Origin: Trichomonas vaginalis G3
Taxonomy: Eukaryota > Parabasalia > Trichomonadida > Trichomonadidae
DNA length: 64,000 nt
Direction of reading: 5' to 3'
Assembly (NCBI RefSeq): GCF_026262505.1
Contig: NC_067205.1
Coordinates: 11,408,001 to 11,472,000 of the forward strand
Positions within the stretch are counted from its first letter, which is position 1, and each line of letters begins with the position of its first letter. The notes beneath the pieces were generated by a model that saw only the letters and a list, made by a program, of their open reading frames with translations, was not told the DNA's origin and ran no database searches. Made by a program: the position numbers and the translations under genes. Of the stretch, positions 45,676 through 56,871 are shown in pieces.

Positions 45676-47043
45676 GCTACAAATTCAATAGTGAACATGA
45701 TTTTTAACAATTCCTAATTTTGTCCTCAATTATATATTCACTCACAAAACTTTCACTCAAATCTGTTAATGGGAGTGTCAATATAATATCAATATGCTAA
45801 TGCTTTCTAGTAAGTTTAATCGTTATCAACGTATTATTTTTTCAAAAGACCTCCATTTTTTACGGCCAACAAAAGTTTCTTATTCTCGACCTTATAAATT
45901 TTGGGGGTATTTTGTTTATTATTCAAAACATTGAAAGTCTAGTGAATCGTGTATTGAGACCAACTCATTATCTCTATTTGAGATATGCGCTCAAATCGTT
46001 ATATTTTTTCATGATCACCAAAATCCTGCAAAATTTTCATAGAACATCATTAAAATTTGGCTAACGTTTTTGTAATTGCTAAACCCCGTCTTCTAAATAA
46101 TATCTTTTAAGCTTAAAGTGAAAATGATAGGTCGCGTACGAATAATTTAATCAAAAAATCAAATACTAAATACTTAAATGAATCAACCAGTATACGATAT
46201 GATATCACTATCTGTACATATTGATCTAATCACTAAACAATTTCTGTATAGACAACCAATATTTAAAGCGTAATTTTACTGTATGATATTCTCACAGAAG
46301 TATTGATAATGAATATTGCAATATTAGGTCGTTCTCGATTAAATACAATATAATTGAATCATATTATTTTTTGAATAAAGAAATTTGAAAATTGAAATAC
46401 GGAAATTTTCATGAACAAAATTTCAACAAAAAATTAAAGACAATTTCCTTGGGAAACAGGATTTCATAGCATATCGGAGACATATTTTGATATTAAAAAG
46501 AAGAATAAGACTTTGTGAACAGATGGAAATCGTTTTCAATTAATTTCAATTGTCAATATTTTTAGAGAACTACTTCAAATAGTAACTTTTATTTCGATAA
46601 CAATTTTTGCTTTCAAAATTTATCATAATATTTTTCTAAATAAATTTCACCAATTTTACTATTACATTTTTATTTTAATATGATTAAAAATTGTGAATTG
46701 CTGTCCTTTCAATAATTTAACATTTAAACTTTTTGATTTCTTAATAATTATTATCTCTATTCTATATCAAACACTAGTGAAACGAAGAAAAATTTTCTAT
46801 GCTAGTTTTCTTAACTAATGTAAAATTGATTATTCAGAATTCCTTCTTTCAATTTTTACATATTATTTCGATACGCACTTGAATGTTCCATTTTTTAATT
46901 GACCAAATTTCAGACAATTTATTCAATTTTACTTTTCAGTAAAAGCCTATTGCTATAAAGTAAAGCTGATTTATGCTATAAACATTATTTACGTAAATTC
47001 TTTATATTAAATATTTCAACTTTGAAAAAAAATATTTTACAAT
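45676..47043. other. AT-rich host flank
   Basis: I see no gene or repeat of note in this AT-rich stretch. Confidence 0.6.
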
Positions 47044-47050
47044 TCATTTC
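47044..47050 (+). promoter_or_regulatory. Host-type initiator TCATTTC
   Basis: The motif TCATTTC, 13 bases before the ATG at 47063, fits the known trichomonad initiator consensus TCAYTWY. The Maverick genes do not show this motif in that position. Confidence 0.6.
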
Positions 47051-47062
47051 TGATTGAGAAAA

Positions 47063-47500
47063 ATGATTAATAACAAAATAATCCACGACTTGCTATCCAC
47101 TAGAAAAGTACGCAAATTCACACAACATTCCATCAAGAATGCGGCCGACCATCAAGCAATTCTTAGTAGAATTTCGACTAATGGTGTTAAAATAGATTAT
47201 GTCACAGAAATTTTAGAAACAACATATGGCGGAAAGTTTAAGGTAGATGAGCTTCTAAAATTTGCACGACTTATTTCTTCCAAACTTCACATAGCGGTTG
47301 ATCGATTAGCCGCTAGGAATCGGTCCGCTCTAATCTGTTGGTTTTCTGAGAATTGGACTTTAATATATCCACATATCCACTATTTTCATTCCTTCAAGGG
47401 TGATTTTTCAATGCATGAAAATTCTCAATTCCAACAAAGTCATTGTCTTCCATCAAATTTTGACCCATCCGATCTTTCACAGCTCCTAAATTATCATTAG
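47063..47500 (+). CDS. Conserved 145-residue trichomonad protein, copy B
   Basis: The 145-residue protein is related to the one at 19743-20180 and has equal length. Shared blocks are DYVTEILETTYGGK (compare EYVSKFLDQYFGAH) and VDRLAARNRSALICWFSENW. ATG 47063 is chosen because the open frame above it has no ATG and a host initiator lies 13 bases upstream. No known domain is recognised. It is on the opposite strand from copy A and on the other side of element 2. Confidence 0.72.
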   Translation: MINNKIIHDLLSTRKVRKFTQHSIKNAADHQAILSRISTNGVKIDYVTEILETTYGGKFKVDELLKFARLISSKLHIAVDRLAARNRSALICWFSENWTLIYPHIHYFHSFKGDFSMHENSQFQQSHCLPSNFDPSDLSQLLNYH

Positions 47501-48187
47501 TGGGAGTATCCGTCAAGGTTCAAATACATATTATGACCTCTTTTTTATTCTTTCTTTCTCCTTGTTATCTATATCAAGGTTTATATTTGTCTCATAAATG
47601 ATTTGTGTATTATTAAATTTTTCTTTCCACCTTAACTTCTACTAAATATCTTTCATCTACAAACATCAATTATATAATTCCAAAATAATGTACATTCCTC
47701 CATATCATTTGCTTTTACTCATGTTTTACTAGGATGAAAATCTCATATGATTGATAATATATCTTTTTTTTTGCTTCAATTAAAGATTGTCTTCAACAAT
47801 TTGATCGTTATTCAATTTTTAGCGATGATGCAATTGTATATCATTTGGGTTATTATTTGGTGGCTGTACTATATATGAAGGATTCATTCTTTAAAACATA
47901 TTCAGCTGATATGTCTTTTTTTAATTTTTTGGTCTTTACCAGTACACCGTCTCAATGGTGAATCATAATATCAAATAAAAACCATATGAATAATAAAAAC
48001 AATTTTGATGCTTATTCAAAGAGCCTAAGCGAAAACTGTCTATAGCAATATGCACACACATAGACAAGTACACATAACAAGAATATTTTCATTGAATGAA
48101 AGCAATAATTAATCCATAGAAAACGGATTTTTATATCAGAAAAAGAGTTGAGAATTAAAGGATAGATAGGGATAGAGTTTAATAATA
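47501..48187. other. AT-rich intergenic DNA
   Basis: No gene or ordered repeat is seen before the mariner element. Confidence 0.6.
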
Positions 48188-49491
48188 TAGGGTGTCCAAA
48201 GGTGCGTTTAGCACAGCGCTCTATATGAGACTATTAAAGGAGATATATGCTGATTATAAATATATAATAAAAAATATGAATATATGTATATGATGAGTAT
48301 GTTGTATTTTGGCGCCATGCCGGGATATAAAATGAATTTTGAGACAAGAGGCGGTTTCGCGGGAAATTTTGGCGGGATTTTTTTTATTTTTTTAATGAAT
48401 CATAAAGAAAACATCCTCGCTCTTGCAAAAAAATGCAAAGACTGTAAAAAAATCTACGAGACATTGGTAAAATGCTTCGGTATGGATGCTCCTAGCTATT
48501 CCACTGTAACGTATCATGTTAGGATGTATCACTTCATGAACAAAAAGGCGCCCATCATAAAAATTGACAAAAAATCGCCGGATCAAAGAAAAATCAAAGC
48601 AATTCTTCAAGCGCTAGATGAAGACCCAAGAGCATCACTCAGAAGGATAGAGGAGATGACAAAGATACCACGTACAACAGTCAGTTATTATCTGCACAAT
48701 TATTTGAACTACAAACTAGCGTATACACGTTGGGTTCCGCACAACCTTAATTCAGTTCAAAAAAAATCTAGAGTCCAATCTTCGAAAGAGCTCCTCTCTA
48801 TATTGGGTGCGTATCAATCCAAGAAGTTTCGCTTTTTAGTAACAGGGGACGAGTCTTGGTTTCAATATGCAACAGAAGCCAAAATCATGTGGATCCCAAA
48901 GGCTGAAAATCCGCAAACATTCCCGAAGAAAAAAATTGACACACCAATGATGATGTTGTCGGTTTTTTGGGGCGTGAATGGCATCATCGCAATTGATATT
49001 CTTCAAAAACCTAATACGATGAATGCTCAGTATCTAATTGACAATGTTCTTACTCAAATTATCAATTCTGATGAGTTTGAGAAATCCAAACAACAAAAAC
49101 AAAAGTTTGCAATTCATTTTGATAATTCAAGAGTTCACAAAAGTCATAAGGTAATGAATTACTTGTTGGAAAACAATGTCAAAGTTGTTCCAAACCCAAT
49201 TTATTCACCTGATATTGCACCCTCTGACTTTTATTTATTCGGCACGCTAAAAAAGAGAGCTGAAGGACGCGAATTCGCGAGTCCAGATGATCTTGAAAAT
49301 TTTGTAAGAGAGCAATTTGAGCAATTTTCTCATGATGATTTAAAGCGTGTCTTTCAAGCCTGGATCGATCGCTGCGAACGCGTGATTGAATCCAATGGTG
49401 ATTATATTTAAATAAACTTTATATATATGTAACTTGTTTATTTCTATTCGCAGTATTCAGGTTTGTGCTAAACACACCTTTGGACACCCTA
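48188..49491 (+). mobile_element. Tvmar1-type mariner transposon
   Basis: The element is about 1,304 bp, with inverted ends beginning TAGGGTGTCCAAAGGTG and continuing GTTTAGCACA, flanked by TA on both sides. It contains a full-length transposase frame. Length, ends and transposase fit the mariner family known from T. vaginalis. It appears intact. Confidence 0.9.
48395..49411 (+). CDS. Mariner transposase
   Basis: The 338-residue transposase has a helix-turn-helix N-terminal half, the mariner mark WVPHNL, and the catalytic triad as TGDESWF, HFDNSRVHKS and YSPDIAPSDFYLF (DD34D). The frame is open upstream to 48284, but a start at 48395 gives the usual mariner length and begins at the DNA-binding domain. 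The enzyme cuts and pastes the element at TA sites. No break is visible, so it may be active. Confidence 0.92.
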   Translation: MNHKENILALAKKCKDCKKIYETLVKCFGMDAPSYSTVTYHVRMYHFMNKKAPIIKIDKKSPDQRKIKAILQALDEDPRASLRRIEEMTKIPRTTVSYYLHNYLNYKLAYTRWVPHNLNSVQKKSRVQSSKELLSILGAYQSKKFRFLVTGDESWFQYATEAKIMWIPKAENPQTFPKKKIDTPMMMLSVFWGVNGIIAIDILQKPNTMNAQYLIDNVLTQIINSDEFEKSKQQKQKFAIHFDNSRVHKSHKVMNYLLENNVKVVPNPIYSPDIAPSDFYLFGTLKKRAEGREFASPDDLENFVREQFEQFSHDDLKRVFQAWIDRCERVIESNGDYI

Positions 49492-49529
49492 TATAATATA
49501 AACATATATAAAAAAATATAATAATTTTT

Positions 49530-51380
49530 CTAAATTTTGAACATGACTTCTTTGTTCAAGCTTTCACAGATCTCCTTGTTGGGAGCATCTTCCTGAGGCT
49601 CTTTTGTCTTACGGTAGACATTGATAACAACGACCAAAGCAACAATAACTAAAACTATTAAAACGCAAAGAGCGATAATAGTAATTATGTATGGTGTTGG
49701 CCATTTGAATCCTTCATGTGTAACAGCGATAGATCCATTACGTGTATTCAACTGTAATTCGAAGTCATCATCGTTTGGATTTGATTGGAAATGCATTTCA
49801 TGGAGAGAAACAGTTCTGCAGAAACGCTCTGGTTCAACACATGAAACAGTGTGGCTTTCAATTCCCCACTTTTCGTTTGTTTTGTATGTGAAGTTTTGTC
49901 CAATGTTTTCTTTGGTGCAAGTAGCGAGGAGCTGCTTGTTGTAGCTATTAGATTTACGTAATTCTATCTGATAGCTGTCAAAACCGTCGCAAGAGTAAGC
50001 ACCGCATGAAGTCATTCCAGGGAGAACAGCTTCACCATCTTTGCAGATGGTATCTGGGTACCTGAGAACAATGTAATCATAGACCCGGATGTCTCCGATC
50101 TTAGGAGACTTAAGTGCGTTGTAAAATTCGGATGCTTGACAGTATGGAGACACTTTCTCGTTTCCTGTGGAGCATTCGATCTCGCTGGTTTCAATGTCGC
50201 CGGTATGGCCAACGAACTTGAAGTTGAAACCAACTTTTGTGTCATAAGTTTTATTATAAATGTAATAAGATGGGAATGCGATCTGTGGAGGTCCTGTAGC
50301 GAAGTCTGGGATAAAGTGACCATCAATGGAATCCTTATTACCCCAAACAATTGGCTGAATGAGCGACCAATCAACCTCATAATTACCTGTATCGAGTAAC
50401 ATGGAAACTGTGACGTCTGTAATTCTGTTGAATGGTCCATTCTCAGTCTGAAGACTGACACCAACCATCATTTCTGATGTATAGATACGAGATTCTGGAT
50501 GAGATAATTTTGTACCGGCGGAACCTCCATCTTCGAGCTCAATACCGGACCAACACTTAGTATCATTGTCACCGTAGAAGTATTCTTGGCCAAAGTGCTT
50601 TACGGCAAAGAGATGGGCCTGTGGAGTGATGAGGAATCTAAAAGTCTTTCCAGACTTTGTGAGAGAGCACGTTATATTTTCATGGGGCTGATTCGAATCA
50701 ATCGGGTGGTAATGGCCATACAATGTAGGTGTGATACCAAGAACATGGCACATTTCATGAAGAAGAACATAGAAGTACTTGTTGTTCCAAGAATTTTCAT
50801 CACTTGGTGTATCGGGTATTGACGCAGCGTTGATGAAAATAAAGCCATGGATTGGTCTAAATGTTTCTTCTTCGTAAGCGATAGCACCAGCAGCAGCGAT
50901 TGTATTCGATGTTTTTCCAAATGGACGAAGAACAACGGTCATGTACAGATCAGTATTATTAACAACTTGTTCAGTTGATATGTTCGTTAATGTACTGAAA
51001 TTGGACAATTTGAATGAATCTACGGTCTGTTTAACGCGAACAAGCCTGGTAATGAAATTTTGGACATTATCAAGTGTTTTGATGAGAGTTTGTCTCTTCT
51101 TTTCCGTGATAATGTCTTCTTCATAACATGTGAAATTTCCATCCCAGAAAATTTGTTGGCCAACCTTGTGGCAAGTCTTATAGTCATCAGAAGTTCCATT
51201 GATATATTGGTAGTCCATTACTAAACGCATAGTCTCAAATTTCCTTTCTGATAAAATTTCTTTTCTTTGGCTATTCTTAACTAGAATAAATGGATTATCT
51301 TCACGAGCGAACATTCCACCGCAGTGGCCATGTCCATGATATTCATGGCTCAAAGAGAAGACAGTAAAAAGAAACATCAT
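49530..51380 (-). CDS. GP63-like (leishmanolysin, M8) surface metalloprotease
   Basis: The 616-residue protein has a hydrophobic start (MMFLFTVFSLS) that may be a short signal peptide. The zinc motif HEMCHVLG is at 208-215, with the distant third ligand in KLSHPESRIY (His 294) and the Met-turn SEMM after it. A Cys-rich C-terminal region follows, then one membrane segment (IITIIALCVLIVLVIVALVV, about 565-590) and a short cytoplasmic tail. M8 proteases cleave host proteins at the cell surface; several are known in T. vaginalis. The frame is complete. Confidence 0.92.
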   Translation of the reverse strand: MMFLFTVFSLSHEYHGHGHCGGMFAREDNPFILVKNSQRKEILSERKFETMRLVMDYQYINGTSDDYKTCHKVGQQIFWDGNFTCYEEDIITEKKRQTLIKTLDNVQNFITRLVRVKQTVDSFKLSNFSTLTNISTEQVVNNTDLYMTVVLRPFGKTSNTIAAAGAIAYEEETFRPIHGFIFINAASIPDTPSDENSWNNKYFYVLLHEMCHVLGITPTLYGHYHPIDSNQPHENITCSLTKSGKTFRFLITPQAHLFAVKHFGQEYFYGDNDTKCWSGIELEDGGSAGTKLSHPESRIYTSEMMVGVSLQTENGPFNRITDVTVSMLLDTGNYEVDWSLIQPIVWGNKDSIDGHFIPDFATGPPQIAFPSYYIYNKTYDTKVGFNFKFVGHTGDIETSEIECSTGNEKVSPYCQASEFYNALKSPKIGDIRVYDYIVLRYPDTICKDGEAVLPGMTSCGAYSCDGFDSYQIELRKSNSYNKQLLATCTKENIGQNFTYKTNEKWGIESHTVSCVEPERFCRTVSLHEMHFQSNPNDDDFELQLNTRNGSIAVTHEGFKWPTPYIITIIALCVLIVLVIVALVVVINVYRKTKEPQEDAPNKEICESLNKEVMFKI

Positions 51381-52557
51381 GAGGATTAAATAACTGAAGG
51401 TTTTGAAAAAATTGTGAAAGATTAGCTTTTCAAAAGAAGGTTCAATCAGAAATTTTTATTTAGATGATTATATTTTGTTAATATCATTATAGAAGTAAAA
51501 ATATATGATCGAATAAAAATTTTACGATGTATCTCAAAAAATTGAATATTATCGCTTGATGTTGTAAGCAGATAAATTGATTAAAAATATAAATGAGAAC
51601 AAGGAGCAGATAAATTAAGCTGATCTAAAAAGTTGTGTATAATTTGGCCATGATCCCACTTTTTGAATGAGGGGATTTGATGCTAAATTTAATAAATATT
51701 ACTCAAGAATAAATGTATATCAAAATGTCAAAAAGTATAAAACGATCACGGATTATATCAGTTAGAAAATAAGATATTTTTTCGTGAAAATTTTAATCTA
51801 TATAATATAATAATATCGACCAAAATTCAACTGATTTTTATTTTCAAATTTTAGAAACGATAACAATTTTCCATGGGAACCTATTGTTTTTAGGTTTTCT
51901 AATTATAAATAAAACTTCCGAAGATATAAGATAAACCTTTATAATAATTTGATATCAAATATTCAATTTTTGAAGTTCGCAAAAATTTGAGATCATTGAT
52001 AAACCGTTGATATTTAAGCATTTTCCATCTATTCATTACCAGGAGAATTAAAATGCTTGTAAATAAATTGCTATCCTCAACAGAAAATATTTTCTGTTGA
52101 TTTCGCAGTTAAGAAGTAGGATAAATTTGATTTGATCAGTGATTGTTGCAATTTACACGGAACTGCATCTGACTACAATCAACGATTTTAAAATGTTGGA
52201 TAAGTAAATTTTGGATCTAATAATTGATCAATAAACATATAGTTTCTCATGCAGAGAGATTGTAAAAAGTTACAAGAATTGCAATCATGAATGCTTATGA
52301 GTTAACTACAAACGATGAAAGTGAAATAAATGTTGTTCTTAACAAATTAATGCATTAATGGATTTTTAAAGTATGTTAATCTTGTACAAGTAGGTTATAG
52401 AGGAAAAACAATGGAATCGGAAGTTTTCAAAATCAAAATAAATTTTGACTTGTATGTCTATATTCAATGAAATGATTATAAATATTTCCATAATGATTAT
52501 ATTTGCACTATTAATAAAGCCTCAACGTAAAATTAAATAATTAATTAATTTAAGAAT
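51381..52557. other. AT-rich intergenic DNA
   Basis: No gene is supported. The sequence is AT-rich and without ordered repeats. Confidence 0.6.
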
Positions 52558-52588
52558 TAAGATGGATTTACAATACAACAATACAAAT

Positions 52589-53569
52589 TTAAAGAGATGC
52601 TGTTGTACAAGAGACTTTGTCGTCTTCGTTGCTTTGTTGTTCAACTTCGGCTGATGAAGTTGAAACTTCTGTTGAAGTCTTTTGTGATGTGCCGCGGATG
52701 ATGATTGATGCGTTGCATGTCATCACGCGGTGGCCGTTGTCAACTTCACCAACACTGTCGCATACAATCTTGCCGCTCTTAGGATTGCGAATGCTCATGA
52801 TATCACCAACAACATCGGCGTCGATGTTCTCTGAGTACTCGAATGACCAGTTTGTACCAACCATCTTGCAGTTGACGAGCTTCAAATTCTTGCAGTAGCA
52901 GAATGGCTGGACACCTTCGATTGTGCAGTTGATGAGTGTGACGTTGTTTGAGAACCATGCGAGGTACTCGCCGCGGAGGATGCTGTCGCGGACAACAACG
53001 TTGTCAGCATGCCAGAAGCAGTCTTTAGAAACAATGTCGCAGTTAGAGAGTTTGATGTTCTTAGCATACTGGAAGATGTACTTGCCGTTGGAAACCATGT
53101 TGTCGGCAACAATGTCACTGCCGTGCATAAGGAAGTAGTCGCATGTGAGCTTACTGTTCTTGATGTTGATGCCTTTGCTCTCCCAGCCGCACTCGTGCGA
53201 AACAATGGTGCTGTCCACAATGTCGATGTTCTCGCACTCACGCATGATCTTAATGCTGTTGATGTTGCAGTTCTCGAGGCGACCGTTCTTTGAGTACCAC
53301 ATTGGGGCGCGTGTCAACTCGTCCATCTTGACGTTAACAAGCTCGTAACCATCACAGTGCCAGAGTGGGTATCTGAGAGAGAAAGAACTGTCCTTAAGTA
53401 AGAAGTTGCGAGCCTCTTTAAGTGCACTCTCGCCATCTGCTGGACCTGCAAAGCGACAGTTGATGACTTTCGCGTCTGTAAGGTTGTAGAGAGCACGTTC
53501 TTCGTCGTATGTCTTGCCGTCGATGATTGTTGTTCTCTTTGATTCGTCTCTTGCGTTGAAGGATGACAT
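52589..53569 (-). CDS. DUF3737 family protein, copy A
   Basis: The 326-residue protein matches the DUF3737 pattern known from bacteria: FDEERALYNL-type start (YDEERALYNLTDAKV), CRFAGPADGESALKEARN, LRYPLWHCDGYE, APMWYS, then repeated short strands (VTLINCTIEGVQPFCYCKNLKL), a right-handed beta-helix. The function of the family is not established. A Ser/Thr/Glu-rich tail follows. The gene is far more GC-rich than its surroundings with strong codon bias, fitting lateral transfer and high expression. It is identical to copy B. Confidence 0.88.
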   Translation of the reverse strand: MSSFNARDESKRTTIIDGKTYDEERALYNLTDAKVINCRFAGPADGESALKEARNFLLKDSSFSLRYPLWHCDGYELVNVKMDELTRAPMWYSKNGRLENCNINSIKIMRECENIDIVDSTIVSHECGWESKGINIKNSKLTCDYFLMHGSDIVADNMVSNGKYIFQYAKNIKLSNCDIVSKDCFWHADNVVVRDSILRGEYLAWFSNNVTLINCTIEGVQPFCYCKNLKLVNCKMVGTNWSFEYSENIDADVVGDIMSIRNPKSGKIVCDSVGEVDNGHRVMTCNASIIIRGTSQKTSTEVSTSSAEVEQQSNEDDKVSCTTASL

Positions 53570-53638
53570 ATTCAGGATGATAAACTGAAAAATGAAGTAA
53601 AAATTTTTGCTTCAAAAATTCTTTCTCAAAAAATTTAT

Positions 53639-54104
53639 CCATTCAATATTCACATCAATGAATATATCTTTTTCATCCACTGTGATTTTGATTTTATGGA
53701 ATACTTTTTACTTTTAAAAATTTTGTTTTCGTAGTTTTCGTAATCTGAATTGTCTCTTATCTGAAAAATAAGTACAATTTTCGTAATGCAATGGTATTTA
53801 ATCGAATAATACACACTTAACAACTTATTAAAATTCAATTATCATACCATATGAATTCACAGCGTTTAAAAATTTGTTACAAAATTTTTCTAAACAAAAT
53901 ATGAGATTAGTTATCAAATATAATAAGAATATCAAAAATTTAATTGAAAGTAAACGATAGAATGAACCCATTCTTTTCAAATTTTCTGAGGCTGAGGATT
54001 GGCCGGAGAATAGTTTTAAATTTTTAAATCATCGATTTACCAGGTTTTATAAAGCTAGCATAAGTCATATTACTATACTATTAAAGCGATTTGGTTATAA
54101 AAAT
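53639..54104. other. Spacer between the inverted gene copies
   Basis: This 466-bp AT-rich spacer probably holds the promoters of both genes further out from the shared 5' flanks. No gene is seen. Confidence 0.6.
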
Positions 54105-54173
54105 ATAAATTTTTTGAGAAAGAATTTTTGAAGCAAAAATTTTTACTTCATTTTTCAGTTTATCATCCTGAAT

Positions 54174-55154
54174 ATGTCATCCTTCAACGCAAGAGACGAA
54201 TCAAAGAGAACAACAATCATCGACGGCAAGACATACGACGAAGAACGTGCTCTCTACAACCTTACAGACGCGAAAGTCATCAACTGTCGCTTTGCAGGTC
54301 CAGCAGATGGCGAGAGTGCACTTAAAGAGGCTCGCAACTTCTTACTTAAGGACAGTTCTTTCTCTCTCAGATACCCACTCTGGCACTGTGATGGTTACGA
54401 GCTTGTTAACGTCAAGATGGACGAGTTGACACGCGCCCCAATGTGGTACTCAAAGAACGGTCGCCTCGAGAACTGCAACATCAACAGCATTAAGATCATG
54501 CGTGAGTGCGAGAACATCGACATTGTGGACAGCACCATTGTTTCGCACGAGTGCGGCTGGGAGAGCAAAGGCATCAACATCAAGAACAGTAAGCTCACAT
54601 GCGACTACTTCCTTATGCACGGCAGTGACATTGTTGCCGACAACATGGTTTCCAACGGCAAGTACATCTTCCAGTATGCTAAGAACATCAAACTCTCTAA
54701 CTGCGACATTGTTTCTAAAGACTGCTTCTGGCATGCTGACAACGTTGTTGTCCGCGACAGCATCCTCCGCGGCGAGTACCTCGCATGGTTCTCAAACAAC
54801 GTCACACTCATCAACTGCACAATCGAAGGTGTCCAGCCATTCTGCTACTGCAAGAATTTGAAGCTCGTCAACTGCAAGATGGTTGGTACAAACTGGTCAT
54901 TCGAGTACTCAGAGAACATCGACGCCGATGTTGTTGGTGATATCATGAGCATTCGCAATCCTAAGAGCGGCAAGATTGTATGCGACAGTGTTGGTGAAGT
55001 TGACAACGGCCACCGCGTGATGACATGCAACGCATCAATCATCATCCGCGGCACATCACAAAAGACTTCAACAGAAGTTTCAACTTCATCAGCCGAAGTT
55101 GAACAACAAAGCAACGAAGACGACAAAGTCTCTTGTACAACAGCATCTCTTTAA
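54174..55154 (+). CDS. DUF3737 family protein, copy B
   Basis: This is the identical 326-residue twin of copy A, on the plus strand, divergent from it. The 70 bases before the ATG are also identical (TTTTTACTTCATTTTTCAGT and TATCATCCTGAATATG), so both promoters probably behave alike. Perfect identity in third positions shows recent duplication or ongoing gene conversion. The function in the parasite is unknown. Confidence 0.88.
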   Translation: MSSFNARDESKRTTIIDGKTYDEERALYNLTDAKVINCRFAGPADGESALKEARNFLLKDSSFSLRYPLWHCDGYELVNVKMDELTRAPMWYSKNGRLENCNINSIKIMRECENIDIVDSTIVSHECGWESKGINIKNSKLTCDYFLMHGSDIVADNMVSNGKYIFQYAKNIKLSNCDIVSKDCFWHADNVVVRDSILRGEYLAWFSNNVTLINCTIEGVQPFCYCKNLKLVNCKMVGTNWSFEYSENIDADVVGDIMSIRNPKSGKIVCDSVGEVDNGHRVMTCNASIIIRGTSQKTSTEVSTSSAEVEQQSNEDDKVSCTTASL

Positions 55155-55185
55155 ATTTGTATTGTTGTATTGTAAATCCATCTTA

Positions 55186-56400
55186 TTTTGAATATCTTAT
55201 CGTATTTATTTTTTCAGTTCCTCAAAATTTATTAGATCATTTTTCATAATCGCGGTCCTTAAGGTCAATTCAAAAATTTCATATGATATACCATACATCA
55301 ATTACTAATCATTTAAAATAATCAAATTTAATGATCGACCATACACGCTTTCAAATATTGAATAGTTATTAAACTTTTGAGAATTAAAATTTCATCGTTC
55401 TCCTTAATAATCTAACTTGCCGCAATTCACCATTTTTGCCCTGATGCGTATTTTCTTGTTGAACCCAACTACTATCACTTGAATTAATGTATTTCCCACC
55501 GAAATCGAGGCTTTCCAATATAAAAATAATTAATTGCCAAAATTTCAGAAAACATTTTATCAATTTACATATTATGTACGAATGATCAATTATTTCTCCA
55601 ATTCCCCGCTTTATCTTTATTTTTTTAATATTTTCTTCTTTTTTAAAAAATGAGTAATGAATTCAAATCAGCACATATCAATGGATCAATATTCTAATTC
55701 CCATTTATTTAATCAAGCTTTTCAATTTATTTTAAAAATATTCAAAATGAATCTAACCCGTTATCGGATTGGTATTAATTTTCCTCATATTATTAATTTC
55801 AAAAGCAAAATAAATTAAGAAATCCATTAACAACAACGTGATAATTTTTTCAAACGAAAATTTTTAAAATATAAATAAATTCTATCAACCTATAATGAAT
55901 TTGATTCTTTATAAAGTTCACAATCATTATAAATCCTACTTTAGATTTTGATATATCTTAGATAGATTTATTGTCAGAAAAATATAAATCAATTTTCACA
56001 AAAATATATAAATTAGTTTGACTATCAGCAGTCTTACTGCCTAAAAAAAATTATCAGTCAGGTATATTATTGACATTTTGATAATTTTTGAAAGTTGATT
56101 ATAGGATGTTTAATTTAAACTACTATACATTTGTGAAACAATTTAAAATAAATTTGTCTAGCTAAAATTTCTCTCAATATTTTATTGACTCAATTCAATA
56201 AAGAATTAATACTTGCTAGTTTTACTATAAGCTCAAATATTTCCATAAAACTAACTATTTTTTGTCACCATTACTTTTGAATTCATTTAAAAATTAATCT
56301 TGATAAATATAATTATCTACATTACTATTCCAAAATTTACCCGAACCCGTGATTTTGAATCACTTATTGAAAACTTTTCAATTACGAAAGCCAGTAAAGA
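55186..56400. other. AT-rich intergenic DNA
   Basis: No gene or ordered repeat is seen. The last bases include TCAATTACGAAAG, like the sequence in front of the Myb gene at 16066. Confidence 0.6.
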
Positions 56401-56871
56401 ATGGGTGATCTCTTATTAACCACAACAAAAAATAAATTCACAGAGAGCGACGATTCAGAGCTTAGAAATCTCGTGCAAGAGTATGGCAAAGACTGGAAAC
56501 TTATAGCTGATAAAATCAAAACGAAAAATGCACGTCAATGCAGAGACCGTTATGAAAAATACTTAGCTCCTAATCTCAAATCCGAACCTTTCACAATTGA
56601 TGAGGACATACAATTACTGACTCTATTTAAAAAATTGGGTTGCAGATGGATCAAAATCTCACAGATGATGGAAGGACGGTCAGATGTTGCCATTAAAGCT
56701 AGGTTCAGGCTCCTCAAACGCCATGGAAAAACTATTCAGAATTTAAAATCCGATAAACTCAAGCTAAACAAAGATACTACACCTCCAAACAATACCAAAG
56801 ATATCATTACATTAGATTTTGAGAGCGAAGCTCGTACTTTTGATGAAGATTTGCTTACATTATTTATTTAA
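56401..56871 (+). CDS. R2R3-Myb transcription factor
   Basis: The 156-residue protein has two Myb repeats: KFTESDDSELRNLVQEYG through ARQCRDRYEKYLAP, and PFTIDEDIQLLTLFKKLG through RSDVAIKARFRLLKRHG. The first Trp of each repeat is replaced by Phe, as is common in trichomonad Myb proteins. A short acidic C-terminus ends DEDLLTLFI, possibly an activation region. It is intronless and short, typical of the large Trichomonas Myb family that binds promoter elements. Related to the gene at 16066. Confidence 0.9.
   Translation: MGDLLLTTTKNKFTESDDSELRNLVQEYGKDWKLIADKIKTKNARQCRDRYEKYLAPNLKSEPFTIDEDIQLLTLFKKLGCRWIKISQMMEGRSDVAIKARFRLLKRHGKTIQNLKSDKLKLNKDTTPPNNTKDIITLDFESEARTFDEDLLTLFI

Larger units (their letters stand above)
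52558..55185. repeat. Head-to-head inverted duplication, 1,081-bp arms
   Basis: The arms 52558-53638 and 54105-55185 are exact reverse complements as far as I can compare; paired positions sum to 107743 without indel, and every overlapping frame translates identically. The 466-bp spacer is unrelated AT-rich host DNA. Each arm holds one whole gene with about 70 bases of 5' and 30 bases of 3' flank. Confidence 0.95.

Noticed and set aside
52617-53642. Many frames antisense to the DUF3737 genes
   Set aside because: GC-rich coding DNA with biased codons leaves other frames open; all mirror the two real genes.
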